The notes: generated by a model from the sequence alone, not told the origin. A stretch of 64,000 nt of DNA from Symsagittifera roscoffensis (GCF_963678635.1 NC_087064.1:67201548-67265547); one strand, 5' to 3'. Positions 39,601-54,600 are shown, counted from the stretch's first letter. Translations and numbers: made by a program.

Positions 39601-42600
39601 GTATGTTGATCTTACTTATCAAAGAGATAATTTGCTTTGTCATTTTAGTAGCCTTTTTTAAACAGTTTCTTCTTAATTTTAGCGTCAATAGAGTCACAGC
39701 TTGCTTTGTGGTATGTTGCAAATGAGGTAGTTCAGACTTCTGGAAACAAGCGACGAGGCTTAGGAACATTATTCAAGGAAGCTTTCAAACCTCACCTTGA
39801 AAGAGCGCTTCCATTGACGGCAGACAATTCAAAAAATGAATGCTTTCTTAAAGTGATAGTTGTCTGGGAAGAGCGAAAAGTTTACGATCAACTGTTTTGC
39901 GAACGATTAAAGTCAATCATAGGTATCCGCTATTTGCCGCTAGAAATGTTTAAAGTGCTTTTTTTTGTGAAAGAAACGGTCAAAAATAGGCTGATGAATG
40001 AATAGTGATTCAAATGGGGTGCTAGAAAATTAAATTGAAATTTCATCAAGATAGAAGAACGATAATTTCATCTGCCTTCCCTAAGTAAAGAAATTCTGTA
40101 AGCGACTAAATGTTTTCTGTTTAGAGTTTTCAAATTCAAATGCTGGCTCCAATTACTCAAGGTCAACACAGGACGAGTATGTGCCGCATGTATTAAGGTC
40201 ACCCTCCAATCACGAACAGGATAAAAAAGGTCCAGGCAGTGTGTACGACGACCAAGAGAGAGTCGCCCGAGCTTTGGCTATATCACAAGACTTTCAAGTA
40301 GGGTTTTTTTAATGCGTCATCTCAGGAACGTTTTTCGTCCACAGCAAACGTGCTTTGAGATAACTTTGCAAAGCTTTTTTTGTGAATGTCGAATTTTGTC
40401 TAGTAGTGAGTTGGTTATTGGCTTTTGTTGTGTTATTAAAGAAAGATAGTTCAATAGAAATATCAGAATGGTTGACAGTTTATTGACTTGCGGACAAGTT
40501 ATTGGAAATTTTAATCATGAAACAAAATCCTTCCACTTTCTTCATTACCCTTGCGATAAGCAAGGGTATTGTCAATTGTAACATCGAAGTTCCGTTTGCT
40601 AATTTTTGAGCGCAATTGTGCTTTCATCCTACAGTTGTTGTATCGCAGTTGTTGTATCGAATGAGTTTTTGTTTTAGTTGACAGCTACACATGAATTATT
40701 TGACAAGGCCCAAAAGATGAAAGGAGATGCCGAAGTTTCTCGAAAACAGTACGATCTGAACAGCTTTGATATCACATCGATGGAGTCCTTCAAAACGTTA
40801 AAAGGTATTACTATACACTTTCCAAAAAAACCCAAATAGAAGAAGTTCACTAATAACCTACTGGAAATGTCTTTTCAAGTGTCAATGAGCTCATGGTATC
40901 AACCTATGATTCAAATTCGAATTCTTTGAAAGATAGTCAAACTCTACGAAAAACACCAATACCTGGTAGATTCAACTCTTCTATACTAAAATGAATCAGT
41001 GATAGGCAAAACCAAGTGTTTAAGAAAAAGGGTGTCCAATTTGAGCCATGGTGGTAATTTTTTCTTCTGACCCAAAAGAGTTTCTTCCACCAGCTGGGTC
41101 CGTTAAAAAAAGTTTAAAACAGCTTGACTGCAGTTTAAAAATTTTACCCTCTGAATAATCAAGTATGTTCTTTTTGGGCTGAGGGACAATATTCAGAAAC
41201 CTGCACTATGACTTTCTGCATTGCGGATTGGATCAATTTTTGACCCTCGAACATCGAAAGCAAAAATTTCCATGGAAATCTTACATCTGCCAGCCGAAAG
41301 AAACAATTTTATTTCTACTCTTTTCTTTGAACATGTTACCTTCCTGATGTTTTCGAACAGCAAAAATAGTCTTGTTTACACAAGCATAGCTTGTGTTATA
41401 GTGTGAACTTTCTTTTTTCCAAGCTAAGTCGCTAATATTGTTGCGACAAAATGTATTCATTTTGAAAGTGTTCATTTTGATTCAGCTATTAAGTACAACC
41501 AAAGCTATGGGTATTAACACAGACTATTATATTACAAACGGAACTTAAGCTTCAAGGTATCATGGTTCTGTAGCGTAGAGGTAGGGAAGGAGACCCCAAA
41601 CAAAATAAGAGGGTTCGAACCTGGGCAGCGTCGGCTGTTTTTAAAGAACTTTTTCGTATACTAGGTAAAATGCGTCCGCTCTATAAATTGAGGCTTTTTA
41701 GTTGGTAAGTTTCTTTTATTAACATTGATTAGTACTGCTAATGCGTCATAATTGGCTTGCGTCAATTCGCAATTATGTAGACTCATAATTGGCGTGCGTC
41801 ACATAAGAAGTTTTGTTGACTCAAAGTTTTACTCATTCAATTTTCCCCAGTAGCGTTATCTGTCCTATTTTTGCTTGTGTATGCGAAGCGCAACTTCGCC
41901 TCTGTGTTAAAAACGGTGTCTACACAAGCAAAGCTTGTGCGATAGTATGAACTCTCTTTTTCTTCCAACCTAAGTCGAAAAAATTGTTGCAACAAATTTG
42001 TTCATTTGATCAATAACCAGCTATTAAGTACAGCCGATGCTAAGGATATTTACACATACATAGGGTCTGTAGCGTAGAGGTAGAGAAGGAGGCCCGCAAA
42101 AAATAAGAGGGCTCGAACCTGGGCAAGGTCGGATCTTTTCAATGAACTTTTTCATATACTAGTTAAAATGCGTCCGCTCTATAAATTGAGGCATGTTAGT
42201 TGATCAATTTCTTAGTTGGTCAATTTCTTTCAGAGTTGACTGGTACTGGCACTGCGTCATGATTGCCTTGCGTCACTTTGCAATTATGTAGACTCATAAT
42301 TGACGTGCGTCACTGAAGACATTTTGTAGACTCACAGTTTTACTCATTCAGTTTTTCCCAGTAGCGTTGTCGGTCATATTTTTGCTTGTGTATGCGAAAT
42401 CCAACTTCGCCTCTGTGTTTAAAACGGTTAAAAAACGCTCTGCTTTATAAATTGTGCCAACTCTGTTCACCATCAATCTCATTTTTGCTGAAAAAGAGAA
42501 GAGCGTTGCCCGTGTCAGTGAAAATGTTGACCCGCGATAAGTTTCATGATGTTAATTGTGATTGAAGTGGTTGAAAGTAAAGTTCATTGTTCTTTCAATG

Positions 42601-45600
42601 CTTTCTATTAGTAAATAGTATTTTTAATAATTTCAAGCATCATTACCATGGATTAAAATACTATCCAGTCAACATTTTAAATCACCCTTGTTTGAATTAG
42701 TTGATTTTGTTTTCTAAGACTCAGAGTTAGAGCAACTAGGATTAACGGCTGGGGTTAGAGACTGAGATAGAATCTGAGGTTTGAACTGAGGATTAAGAAA
42801 AGGTATTGATTGTTGAAGAATGAATTGAGAAAGTTAATATAAATGACATGACAAACAAAGTATCATAAAAGTACCCTGTTAACTAATTACTGACTAATTA
42901 ATCAGTTGGTGATCACTAGTTGACCTTGTCTGAGTTAAATCAGTTTTGACTAGTTTAATCAATTTTGACCTCCAAACTGATTCGCTTTAAGTTATCTGTC
43001 TGACCTCATCACCCCCACTCAGGCTGAATTGGCTTGCCCAATCTCGGGCTGCAACCCATCAAGGTTCGACGATGTTGGTCCACCTTAACCTTGCTGTGGG
43101 CTTTCGTCAACAAGTCAGCTTCCATGATTTCAGTAGGACAATATTGGAGTTTGACTGTCTCATCTTCCACTCGCTCTTGTACAAAGTGGTACTTCACATC
43201 GATGTGCTTCGTTCGCTTCTGCGTGGCAGTATCTTGAACATCTTGATGCAGCTCTGGCTGTCCTTCTTGATGACTGTTGTTCACCACGCTTGTCTCAACT
43301 GTTATTAACCACGCCCATCTCAACCAAAAGTGATCGCAGATACAGAGCCTCTTGAGCTGCTGCTGCCATTAGTTACTATTCAGCTTCACTGGTAGAAATG
43401 GCAGCCGCTGGTTGCTTCTTGATGCTCCAATTGACTGCTGCCCCTGTCTTCTGCAAATGAATCTGCGGATCCATACAGTTTAATAGCATCAGCGTCCTTG
43501 TAGCACAGCTCCAGATCTTTGCTCCCCTTCAGATAACGCAGACACCCTCTTTGCAGCCACCCAGTGTAGAGTTGCGTCACAGTAGCTGGAGAGTTGCGTC
43601 ACAGTAGCTGGAGAGGTGCGTCACAGTAGCAAGGATATCCGGCCTTGTTGTCTTCGCTATAAACTAATAAGCCCACAAAGCCCCTGAAGTCCTCAGCCTT
43701 CTTGGACACTTCTTCTGCTGGCCCAGCTTCAGTGCAGTCCTTCTTCGACGGCTGTGCGCTGATGTCAGCTGGTGTACCCATTGGTTTGGAGTCAGCTAGG
43801 CCAAAACGCTCCAAACAGTCGTCGATGTAACGAGATTGATTCACTGTTACCGTCACAGGTGACTGCTTGACCTGCATTCCCAGGAACCAAGACAATGCGC
43901 CTCTTTCATCCATTTTGAATCGTTCGTAGAAACGGCTCCTCATCTTGTCAACTTGTACACCCAATGATGATGTCATCTACCCAAACCAGCACATCAATCA
44001 TTGCATCATTTGTTCCCCTCATCGTGAACAAACACAAATCGCTGCTGCTTCTGGTGAACCCTTGAAGTAGGAAAGTGCTCAGCGTCTGGTAGCAGTCTCT
44101 TGCTGCCTGCTGCTGCTCATAGAGACTTCGTTGTTTCAAGCACACATGGTTGTCAACGTTGCTGAACCCCTATGGCTGCTCCATTTACTTTGTCTTTGTT
44201 AGATGAGAGTTACGGAAGAATTATGGTTTCCCATAATGCATATCTGTCGGTGAAAGGTGCTTCTCGTTGCTGGATAAGGGACACAAGTTGCGAACCCTCA
44301 CAGCCGTCGACATTACTCGAACCCAGAACATCTTCAGTAGCTTCGCTTCGGCCAGCAGACATCGAGTCATCTTGGTGATCACCGTTGTAGCGCTCTGCTA
44401 CACCATTCTATTGGGGAGTATTGATCACCATGCTTACTCGGTACTTCAAATGCTCCCTCAATGCCACTGAAGACCCGTTGCCACACTGCTGATGCTCTGC
44501 TTTCAGTCTTTTTTGGCATTGCTACTTCATGCATCTTAGAAGCTGTACACACTTCGCAAAATTCCCTCATCTGGTGCCAGTAGATGTAAAGCATCTGCAG
44601 TGAAACTGAAGCTTGATCCTCTACCGACCGGTGAGCTCACACTCATCAAGTTGACACTGTAGCTCGGCACAAAGAGCACATTGTGAAAAGTGTAGCGCCT
44701 CACATCATCATGGCAGTGCCTGATCTCCACTTCCACTTATCCTGTGCCCTCAATCCTTGACAGCGTGCCGTTTAAAATTCTCCATAGTTCCTTCGTTCCA
44801 GCTCTCAAGTCACCCCTTTCCGCGCATCACATGATCTGAGTACCCCATATACACAATGACTTCGTCTCCCTTAATTGAAGGTGACCCTTGAAGAACCCTA
44901 CTTGAAGGTGCCCGCACTTGAAGCACCCTTGCTTTTTTGCTCCTGGTCCACTTGCTTCGTTTGATCCACTGCCTCGAGCACTAGATTGTCCGCTGTCTTT
45001 TTTACACTCCCATATGACCTCTCACCACACATAGCAGACACTCTTTTCTTCCTCGCAGCATGCATGGCTATGTGACCGTGTCCAGTCCTCTCCATATCAA
45101 GGCTTCATCGAGTGATCGTAGTTCCTCAACCTCGTTCTCAGCTCTGGAAATGTCTTGACTGGTGGAAAGCTCTCCTGCACCATTAAATGCCCATAGCTGT
45201 CAGGCAGTCCATTTATCACCAGAGCATTGAATAGTGTGTCCGTGATTGCTTCTCCAGCTTCGCTCAACCGCGTCATCAGCTCTTGACTGGAAAAAGAAGT
45301 AGTCGCCGAGATCCTCCTCTGATCCCGGGTGCAGCTTCACAAGCTGGCCTACTAGACTGACCACCGTCGGCCTCTCCACACTGCAAAAGTTCTCTTGAAG
45401 CAGCTTCCAGGCCTTCGTCCCATCGCCATAGCCATCTGTTCCCACGCAGTCGTTCTTCATATAGATCAAAGTGGTGTTGTTGATCAGCAGAGCCAGGTGG
45501 GACCACACACTGTTTGATTGACTTTGCTCTGCTGGATTAACACTACTCGCTACTGCATCGCGGTATCTGAGGCTGCCTGCTGATCAGCATTCGGACTCGG

Positions 45601-48600
45601 GGAGAGTAGACTCAGCCTCTGGTAGATCATCACTGTCCTGAAAGGCCCTTGGTGTGCATCAGCGCCACAAACTTCGTCTAACAAGTAGGAAAACCTTCAG
45701 ACTTTCCACTGAAATAGCCAGTTTCAACTCCATCGTTGCTAAAATCACAAAAGTACCAGTTATTTAAATATTGACTAATTAATTAGTTTCTGATCACCAG
45801 TTGACCTTGCTTGAGTTTAATCAGTTCTGATTAGTTTAATCGGTTTTGAACTCCAAATTGATTCCCTTTAATCAATATGTCTGACCTTGAGATGGTCTGA
45901 CCTCAACAGCGAGAGCAAGAGAATTGCAACCGAGTAAAAGAATATTTTTCCGTGAACAACTTTGTTCCCCAGGTTTATCTCCTCGCTGCTGAACCATGTA
46001 GCTTATTTTAAGCTGAACAGAACTGCTCCTCAACAGACATAGTATGGGCATGTTTGATTTCAAGTACTAATCTGATCGAATTTTAATTTTTTAAGATTAA
46101 TGAAAGTAGTGAAGACTCTAGTAAAGTTTTTCACGCTTACTTTGATTTTTCGCTGTTTGACTTGTGATTTTGTTTAAGTTCACTGCATTTCCCTTGTTTT
46201 AAAAAAGCAAACTACCCTATCGAACAGCAAAAGTGTAAAATCACGAGAAACGACTTCTTATTTCGAAAATAAAATTCCGTTATCCGATTTCCTAGGGAAA
46301 TAACTCCTTCTCGTATTGATCCAGTTTTCTCAAATTAGGTGATTTTTATCAAAAAGTGTCAATCATAATTTGATGTACAAATTCAAAGAGTCCTAAGGCC
46401 CTTAATTTTTTTTCCAAATTCAAAATCTGAAGGTTTTCCAAGAAGGAAGTCGTTTGTGTTTTCAGTTTCCTTGCGCTCATTACTCTTTTCAAACTGTCAG
46501 TTGGCTAGGTTTTTTTGCTCCTCAGTACATTATTACAATATCAGAGGCAAACCTAGCGTAAAATGTCATTCACCGATATTTTAAATATTTGTTCTCAAAT
46601 GTAAATTTCAGACTTTAAAGCGATATCGAAACATTCCGGGTTTTGCCCTGTTATGAGCAGTTTTGGTAATAACGGTGTTTGGTAATACAGTTTTTTCAAG
46701 TTGAGTTAATGTTATCAAAAAAGCGCAAATGATTAATTGTTCTAGAAATTCAAAGAGCTCAATGGGCATCTTTTTTTCTCTTTGAAATTTGAGAGTTGAG
46801 ATTTTTTCAAGAAAGTCAGTGTTTTTTCTTATGTTTACTTGCTTTCATTACTCCTCCAATCTTCGATTGGACATGTTATTTTGGTTCTTGATTGAGCTGC
46901 TGCTATTTTGATATAATTTTAGTTTATTAGCTTTTCTTTTAACAGGTATATTCCCTAAAAAATTTTGGCCTAATAAATTGTAATTGCAGAAGTAAATCTC
47001 TTAGTTCTAATTTGTGAGCAAGTGATAGATTTTTATATCACTAGTGGCGCGAAGATCTGTTTTGCCTGTGTATTATTTTGGATTAGTTAATACAAAAAAT
47101 TGTTATTTAGAAACTTTTTTAACAGTCAGGGAACGCAGTAAAGACTTTAGGTCGCAATGTTTGTGATTTTTTTTCCGGAAAAAACCTAAAATTTGTTCAC
47201 GCTCAATTTTATTGCAAATTTGAGAGCATACTCCCCTATCCAACTGCGAAAAGTCGAAATCTGCAGCCTTCCAGAGGTGGACTTGAGAGACAGACTCGAC
47301 AGCCTGTAACTGACACAAATTCAACCTCCCCACCAACAGGGAGCGCACATTGCTTGCAAAGCCCGTGATTTTGTATTTGGAACGTCTGAAGCCGGTCTCG
47401 AATCTTAAAGAATATCTCGAATCTTGAAAATTTCTCTTGTTCATACTGCTACCAGAATCTCATACTGCCGTCCCCTGTATCAATTTGAACCCCTGAATGC
47501 TAACTACATGTTCCCAAAATCTAAGTAAGCACTCACCTTACCACATGTCTAGCTTTTCACACTTAAACCGCATCTCAACAAACCAACAGGTTAATTCCAA
47601 CTCCAACCCCCGCGAAGCGATAATTCAAACTCCAATTTTTTTCTTCAAATCTTTTAAGTTTTCTTCAATTCAATTGCAACGGTATTTCAGCCCCTGAGCA
47701 CTGCAGCCCTTTTGTAAGATCACCCAGCGCATCTTGCAGTTTTCCAAATAGCCAAATTGAGACAAGCAACCGAAATCCTTCGATTGGCCCGAATTATACT
47801 TTGCTTGGAAATGACCGGTTACTAGACGGAGAGAGACCAGATTCGTCTTGAAGATGGTTTTAATCCGAAGCTAAGTTTTTAAACGCTGAAAGTATAATTA
47901 ACTGTTAGTAGTGAAGAAAAACTGCTTGTCCTCCTGTGAATTGTGGAAAGTGTTTTGCTTCCCAAACGGAGCGAAGTCTGTCGCAGGAAATAACCTTTTC
48001 ATTTTTTATAGCAAAAAACTTTTACAGTCAAATACTTAAATGCTTTAGACATCCAATATACACATTTAAAGAAATCGGAATCAAACAAGGAGCAGAGAGA
48101 AATTAAAAGCAAATTTGATTAACTCAGTCTAGGAAACCAAAATAAATTCAATCCAATAGCCACTGCAAGTTATCAAGTCAGCTTAGCCCTCAAAGGAGCT
48201 GGGTCCCGACGGATTTTATATCATATATTTTTTTAAATAGCTGGTGCCATTTGCAATGAATTTCTCACACATTCTTTTAACCCAAAGTTGGTATAGTTCG
48301 AAAGCTGTTCCTCCACCCTAACCCCACAAAGATTATAAATCATTAGAATCATATATCAATCCTCAGTCCAGCAAATAATTTTTTGGAAGCCCTAATTCAT
48401 CCAAAACTTGCCGCTCATATATCAAAAGCCACTCACCAACACGGTTTCAGATTTGTTATTCAATCACTATACCCCTGTCTACAATTAAGTTTTTTCATAT
48501 AACAGTTGGCTATAACCAAAAGACCCCCAAACAAACTGTACTTGCCACTCTTGACTTGCCGAAAGCCTTCGAAATGGTATGCTACTTGCCACTCTTGACT

Positions 48601-51600
48601 TGCCGAAAGCCTTCGAAATGGTATGCCACCGTATCGCCACTTTAGGACCTCATTCAAAAACGAACCGTCGACAAACAGGATTAGATGATGCTCATCTTAT
48701 GCTTATTTTTTTTTTCATTCTTTTGTTCAATCGAGTATTATTGTCGAGGCGACCGGCAGTTTAAACATTAATCTAAATAAACTCTATGAAATTTTCACGA
48801 ACAGACAGCCTAGCATTTTTCCCCTATTGGTTCGATTAGCTTGTTTAGCTTCCAAAATAAAGAGTTTAACTACTAACTAACTGTCTCAAAGGATTACATG
48901 GTTCTTCCGGTAAAAAAAAAACCAGAAATACTCGGAATAGTTTTCGACCCGTCCCCCAGTTTTGCTAGCATTGCAAACAAAACGCCATGAAAACCGCGCA
49001 CAGGCATCGATCCTAAAGGCTCTTTTGGTACGAACTAAAAACAATTAAAAGAAACTTTTACTTGTAACGTTCAAAGCCTAAATCAGGCCAATACTTGGTT
49101 ATTCCTGCCCTGTTTGGTTTCACACTGCCACCAAGACCTCCTTGAATTAATTTTAAGTTCGAAACGCAGCTCTCCTTGTCGCGACAAGGTGCACAAAGAT
49201 GAGCTCGAATGATCACTTATACACTGAATGCAATAGACTCTTCATTCAAAAACACCATTCACTCCTGTCCACCTTATTTTCTCTGAAATTGAACTTCCGT
49301 AACCTTTATTGCATCGTAAGTTCCCGCACCCTACTAGGCAAATTAAACCTAATTTTGAATTAGTTTTTGAGAAGAACTTGCAACAACATTTCTGAGACAA
49401 ATGATTTAACCTGCCGACACTGAATGAAGCAACTTCGTCTTTCAAAACTTTAATATAGCTTTAAAAAATAGCTACACAAAACCAATGCAATCAACGACGC
49501 GCCAGCTCTCGAAGTTGTCCCGCTACGACCTCCTGATTTTTCCTCGTCTAAGGAGCTGTTCCCCCGTTCAACTAGGAGCACGTTAGCGCAGTTCAGATCC
49601 GCCTGCTTCATTTTTCAAATCCCTATCTTAATAGAATAGATCCTGACATCCCCCAATTGTCTCTACTGTGCGTGCCTGATACAAACCTCTATCTCTTTAA
49701 CTGCCCCACAAATCCGACTTTACTCATCCCAATATACCCGAGGCTACGCCGGGCTGATGAAGCAATGTTCTTTAGACTCGGGCCAAACTCGCATCACGCG
49801 ACCCATGTGGGCAATTCACAATAATATCGAACATCGGAAGTGTAAAGATCACAAAAATGTGATCGACTTTCAGCTTCAAAAGATTTTAATTCTCAGGTTT
49901 TCCAGCAGAATACCATTTTTACCTATTGATCAATTTTTCCCAAATTGGGGTGATGTTATGAAGAAGTGTCAATCTTATCTGTTCTTGAAATCCAAAGAGC
50001 TTAAGGCCATTTTTTTGTTGCTGGAAATTCAAAAGTTTTTTCAAAGAGCTAATCAGAGTTACTTTTTGTTACCTTGCGTTCGTTGACTCTTTGTTAACTG
50101 TCTTTTAGATTTGTTTTAAATTGAATTTCCATCTCCGGTGAAAAAACTGTTGTGGGGAATTTGAAATTAAAAAAAAACTAAATCTAGCTGTTATTTCTTT
50201 TTTTCTTGATTTTAATAAGTTTCAATGAACGAAGTGAAGACACTTGTTTAGATCGTCTGGTGTTGTTTTTTCAGGAAAAAGTCCTCAAACTGATCGCGCT
50301 CTTTTTAGTTTTTTGCGGTTTGACAACTGATTCCAAGTTAAATTCGAATTAATTTGCTAAAAGGGATGCAAATTGCCCTCTTCAGTTACGAATTTACAAA
50401 CGGGGCGAAAAAAGTAAATAACTTTTAGCTTCACTATTCAGAAATTCCAATAGAATTCAACATTACTTGTTGAAAATAGTGTCAATCATAAGAGTCAATC
50501 TTGAAATTCAAGGAGCTTCAACATGATGTACTTTGTCCCGAAACTCGATGTTTGGAAAATGTTTTCATTTTTTGTTTCCTTTTGTTTTCATTGACTTTTT
50601 TTCCAGCTCTCTGTTGCCTATATTCAACGCTTTTCCAGTTGGCTATGTTAAAAAGTTTCCAGTAAAAGGAGAAATAATTTTCAAAAAAAGTTATTTTTTC
50701 TTTTTTCAGTGATTTAGTGTTCCTTGACATTTTTTTCAACTGTCTCTTGGCTATGTTTTAAGCAATCGTAAATAATTTTATTTTTAAACAGAGAAAGCGG
50801 AGGGTGTGAAGATGAAGCAGCAGTTCGAGAGTGTGGCGAGGAGGCTGGAGGAACTGGTAGAGCAGTTGGAAAGTGGATTCCAGCTGGAGAGCCAGTCTCT
50901 GGACCACACTCTAGCCGCAGAGATGTATTTTAAACACCAGCAGTCAGAGGCCATAGTAGTCTGCAAGGTCAGTACTGGCTATCCTTGTTGTTGCGACCAT
51001 TGAAAAGGAGTAGGAACTTAGTCTTCGGATTGGTTTTAGTTTTTTTTTTGGAAAAAAAATTAATGCGCAAAATCAGGTGCCACATAATTATAGAGAAGGG
51101 TCGAGTGATATAGCAAATCAAAAACCTGCAACTCAAAGGCCTGAAAGTGCTAATTGAAGTTTCACTTAATACTTTTCTCGCACGAAAACTTGAAGAAACC
51201 TTTAAAAAGGTGACTTTTGTTGATCTTTACCCTTGGGCTGGTGTTTATGATGTATTAAGCGTGCGTGGCCGAGTGGTTAGTGCGTGAGACTCATAATCTT
51301 TAGGTTGCAGTTGGTCGCAGATTGAATCCGAGACCTAGCCGAATTTTTTAATAGCTTGTGTTTTGTTTTTAACAAGAAAGCTTTTTTCATTCAAATTTAC
51401 AAATTGTGTCCGCGAAATTTCTGTTCCGATGAAAATTAATCGTACAGAAGGTTTTTTGTTTCTTTGGGTTGACTTCAGACAGAAATGATCAATACAAAAC
51501 TTGCTGAGAATTAATATGCCGCAACTACTTATGCCATTTCAAGTGATACGCTCATTTGACGTGCCACTGTTGGCGTAATTTTTAATCAAATAAACGGAAC

Positions 51601-54600
51601 GGTCGGAGTTTTGCAAATAAAATTTCACCACATCAGCAAGCTTTCTTCATCTTTTTTGTCTGAAGTCAACCCAGTTTGAGAAAAACGAGTTTTAAGTTCA
51701 GATTTCGTTAGTTTTGTCTGGTTAATTTATATCAGCACCATATTCGTCAAGCTTCATGATTGGCTTGTGAATGTAGAGAAATAAAAATATGTTGATACAA
51801 TTTGTTTGATATTTCACTTCAATAGGATAACATGTGAAACTTACTCCAGATCTATCATTTCATCTTCCATGACCGAGTTTAAAAAACAGTTTCGAGAAAT
51901 CACTTGCCAAATCACAAGAAAAAGTAGCTGGGAAGCATTGCTGACAAAAACTTCCATGCATTTCATTTTCCGTAGCCTTTCTGTTTGTTTATACCATGTT
52001 TCAGCATATTCAGAATGATAAAACTAATTTTAAATTTGGAATATAATAAAAAGGAGCATTGGGGAAAAAGTGTTTCATTCGAAAATAAAATTTGAACTTG
52101 AGAAGATAAGTGGGAAGACTAAATTACGCTCTTCAAAAACAGAAGTTCAAATGGCGCGGAGGAAGGTGCATAATTTTAAGTTTCTCAATTGGTTTGGGTT
52201 TCAATGCGTCTCACAGCGGAATAAAAGTTTTATGTAGTGATCCAGTTTTCAAAGTGGTTTAGAAAAAATCAAAAAATGAAAAAGTGTGAATCAGATCAGA
52301 TTCTTCAGGTTCAACGAATTTTAAGGGCAATCTTTTCAAATTTAATTTTTTTTTTAAATCAGTCATTTTTTCGTTCTTTCTCGAGTTAATTGCCACTTCA
52401 ATTGACGGTTAGCTATGTTTTGTTTTCAAATAATTCTTCTTTTTGATTAATTGGCGAGACAAAATTTTTTGAACTCATAACAAGAAACTGACTTATCTAT
52501 GAAGATTTTTGTTATGTATGACTGTAAATTCGTTCAATTTGTTGAGCTATTTTGTTCGCTGTCTGGGTTTTCGTTTATAAAATTCTGACACCTGTGTTAA
52601 ATTTACGACCAGGCAGGCTGGTTTGAAGCCCTAGTTCTCCGAATTTAGCATTTTCAATGCTTGTTTTTGTTTTTTCTTGGAAGTTGAGAATTCATGTTTG
52701 CGATTTTTTTGCTGGTGTATAGAAGTGAAGCTTTGTCCCCCATTTTTTTTGAGAATTTAATTTTGTGTTTAGTTATGACCATTCTTTTTCCAATTAAATT
52801 CGTTAGATTTCCTTTCATTTCAGGCCTATAAGAATTTTGGGTCTCGAATTACAAGTTTGCGCAAGAAGCTGCGTGAGAAGAAGAAGGTATTACCTAGCTT
52901 ACCCCAGAGTACTGTGCCTAACTCTGCCAATGACATGGAGCTAGACGAGGAGGAGGAGGAAGAGACTGGACAGAGCATATCTGTGAATCAGGAGATAGCC
53001 ACTGCTAACAACCACATGAGCTCACCTGTTGCCAACCCAATGGACCCGGCAAACATTATCGGTATGCATCAATAAAGTTTAACTAAGCTCAAGAAAGGTA
53101 TACGCTGTCTGCCATTATCGGTTGGCATAAAGAGGCTTTTTTAACGTTTTTTTTTTTAAAAAAAATGCTCATTAACGTTGTCTAATGTATATGGAAACCA
53201 GAAAACTCTGGTTAATACTTCTGAGCCTTTTTTTGACAATAAGTCGCTCGCAGTGTAAGAGAGTTTCCTCTTAGGTCTAGGGCTGCCGCTGATAGAAATT
53301 AATATGTGGCCCTGCCGAAAGAGGCTCCAACAATTTAAATTTCAACTTCACATTCATTCTCTGAGGGCAACACAAATCAAGCTCTTTCTTTTGGTTCTTT
53401 CATTTTGTCATCTAAAATAAGATTCATTTTGTAGCAATGAAAAATTTGGAGGCCCCGCCTGGTCCTGGACAACTGAATGCAGTTAGTGATATTATGCGTC
53501 AACTCATGTCGCGCGTGAACGGACCAGCACTGCCGTCTAGCTCGGAACCTTCTGCTCAGTCTGAAGAGTCTTCAAGACACCACATGACTTCTAACTCATC
53601 AGATGCGGCTGCTTCGGCCTTCGCGCAGCAGCAGATGACGTACTATGGGGGCAACCCGCTCATGGCCTCTTACTATGGAACACCATACAGTAGTGCAACT
53701 ATGGCAAGCAATCCCTTGCCGCCACAGAGTCAAGTGAATACAAATGCGCCACTTCCTCCCTGTAAGTCATTTATTTGGTCTTCAAGTGTTTTTGAGCCTG
53801 AACTTGCTCCGAAAGCATTTTTGAGCCTTTGCATTGGAAATGAATAGTTTGTTGGTTTTGTTTCCTGAGGTATTCGCGTAGTTGTTTATAAGTGCATGTA
53901 AACGAAGTAAATTTTCACATCTCTAGGTTGTGTGATTTTTTAGGGATTTTTCAAGAAAATCTTTTCACTCAGTTTTCCACTTAGATGTTTTGAGTTTTGA
54001 ATTATTTCAAAGCTCGCTGCATGTTTATTTGGTGAAGTAGAAACAAGTAATGCTTTTCGAAAACGGCGCACAAAAGAGTGTCAACATTCAAATGTTTTTG
54101 ATCTTGAAAGGGCTTTGAGTTCATGTGTTTTTTTTTCTTCACAACCTCAAAAGTTGTCAAAATGTTCTGAAAATTTTCAATTTATCGATTTCCTTGAATT
54201 CATTGATAGTTTTCAATTTTCAACATATATAGTGCTTTTCAATTTTGAAAAACGTGCGAATGGCCCGAACCTTAAGTAACGATCCACTTTTTCCAATAAA
54301 AGTAGAAAATTTTTGTATCATTTTTTTTCTAAAGTTGGAGATTCTCATTAACAAAGTGGAAAAGGCATAAAAATTGTGCTTGAAAGTGTTAAATGAATAT
54401 TATTTGCAGATTTCCAGATTATTTACAGTAAAAGTCTTAAAATTTATTCAGGTTCAAATTTACTTTTTCGCGGTTTGACTTTTGATTTCTTTTTAAGTTC
54501 ATTTCCTTTGTTAAAAGGAAGGTAAACTCCACTATTGAACTGCTAAAGTAAAAAGCTCACGAAAAACAAGATGACCTCTCAATTCGAAAGTGAAATTGAA

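Larger units (their letters stand above)
42865..45905 (-). mobile_element. Degraded Ty1/copia-like LTR retrotransposon in intron 4
   Basis: Minus-strand fragments occur in copia order. gag (AWKLLQENFCSVERPTVV near 45370-45410) starts near an ATG at about 45732. GAG-pre-integrase (FHNVLFVPSYSVNLMSV) and an integrase finger piece follow at 44500-44740. Next come RT (WVDDIIIG near 43990; GALSWFLGMQVKQ near 43890) and the RNase H end (RTKHIDVKYHFVQE, MEADLLTKA near 43150). Flanking direct repeats of about 145-160 bp (42865-43008 and about 45746-45905) with tgatcac.agttgacctt are its LTRs, and a purine tract (gagtgggggtga on the minus strand) abuts the left one. Many frameshifts and stops. It lies antisense to the host gene. 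Confidence 0.85.

Noticed and set aside
41564-42128. Functional tRNA genes
   Set aside because: A- and B-box-like strings are present, but acceptor and anticodon stems do not pair and the blocks are embedded in a longer repeated unit.
46000-47444. ORFs in intron 4 between the copia element and the LINE fragment
   Set aside because: They are short, AT-rich and coincide with repeat family R1, with no recognisable protein motif.
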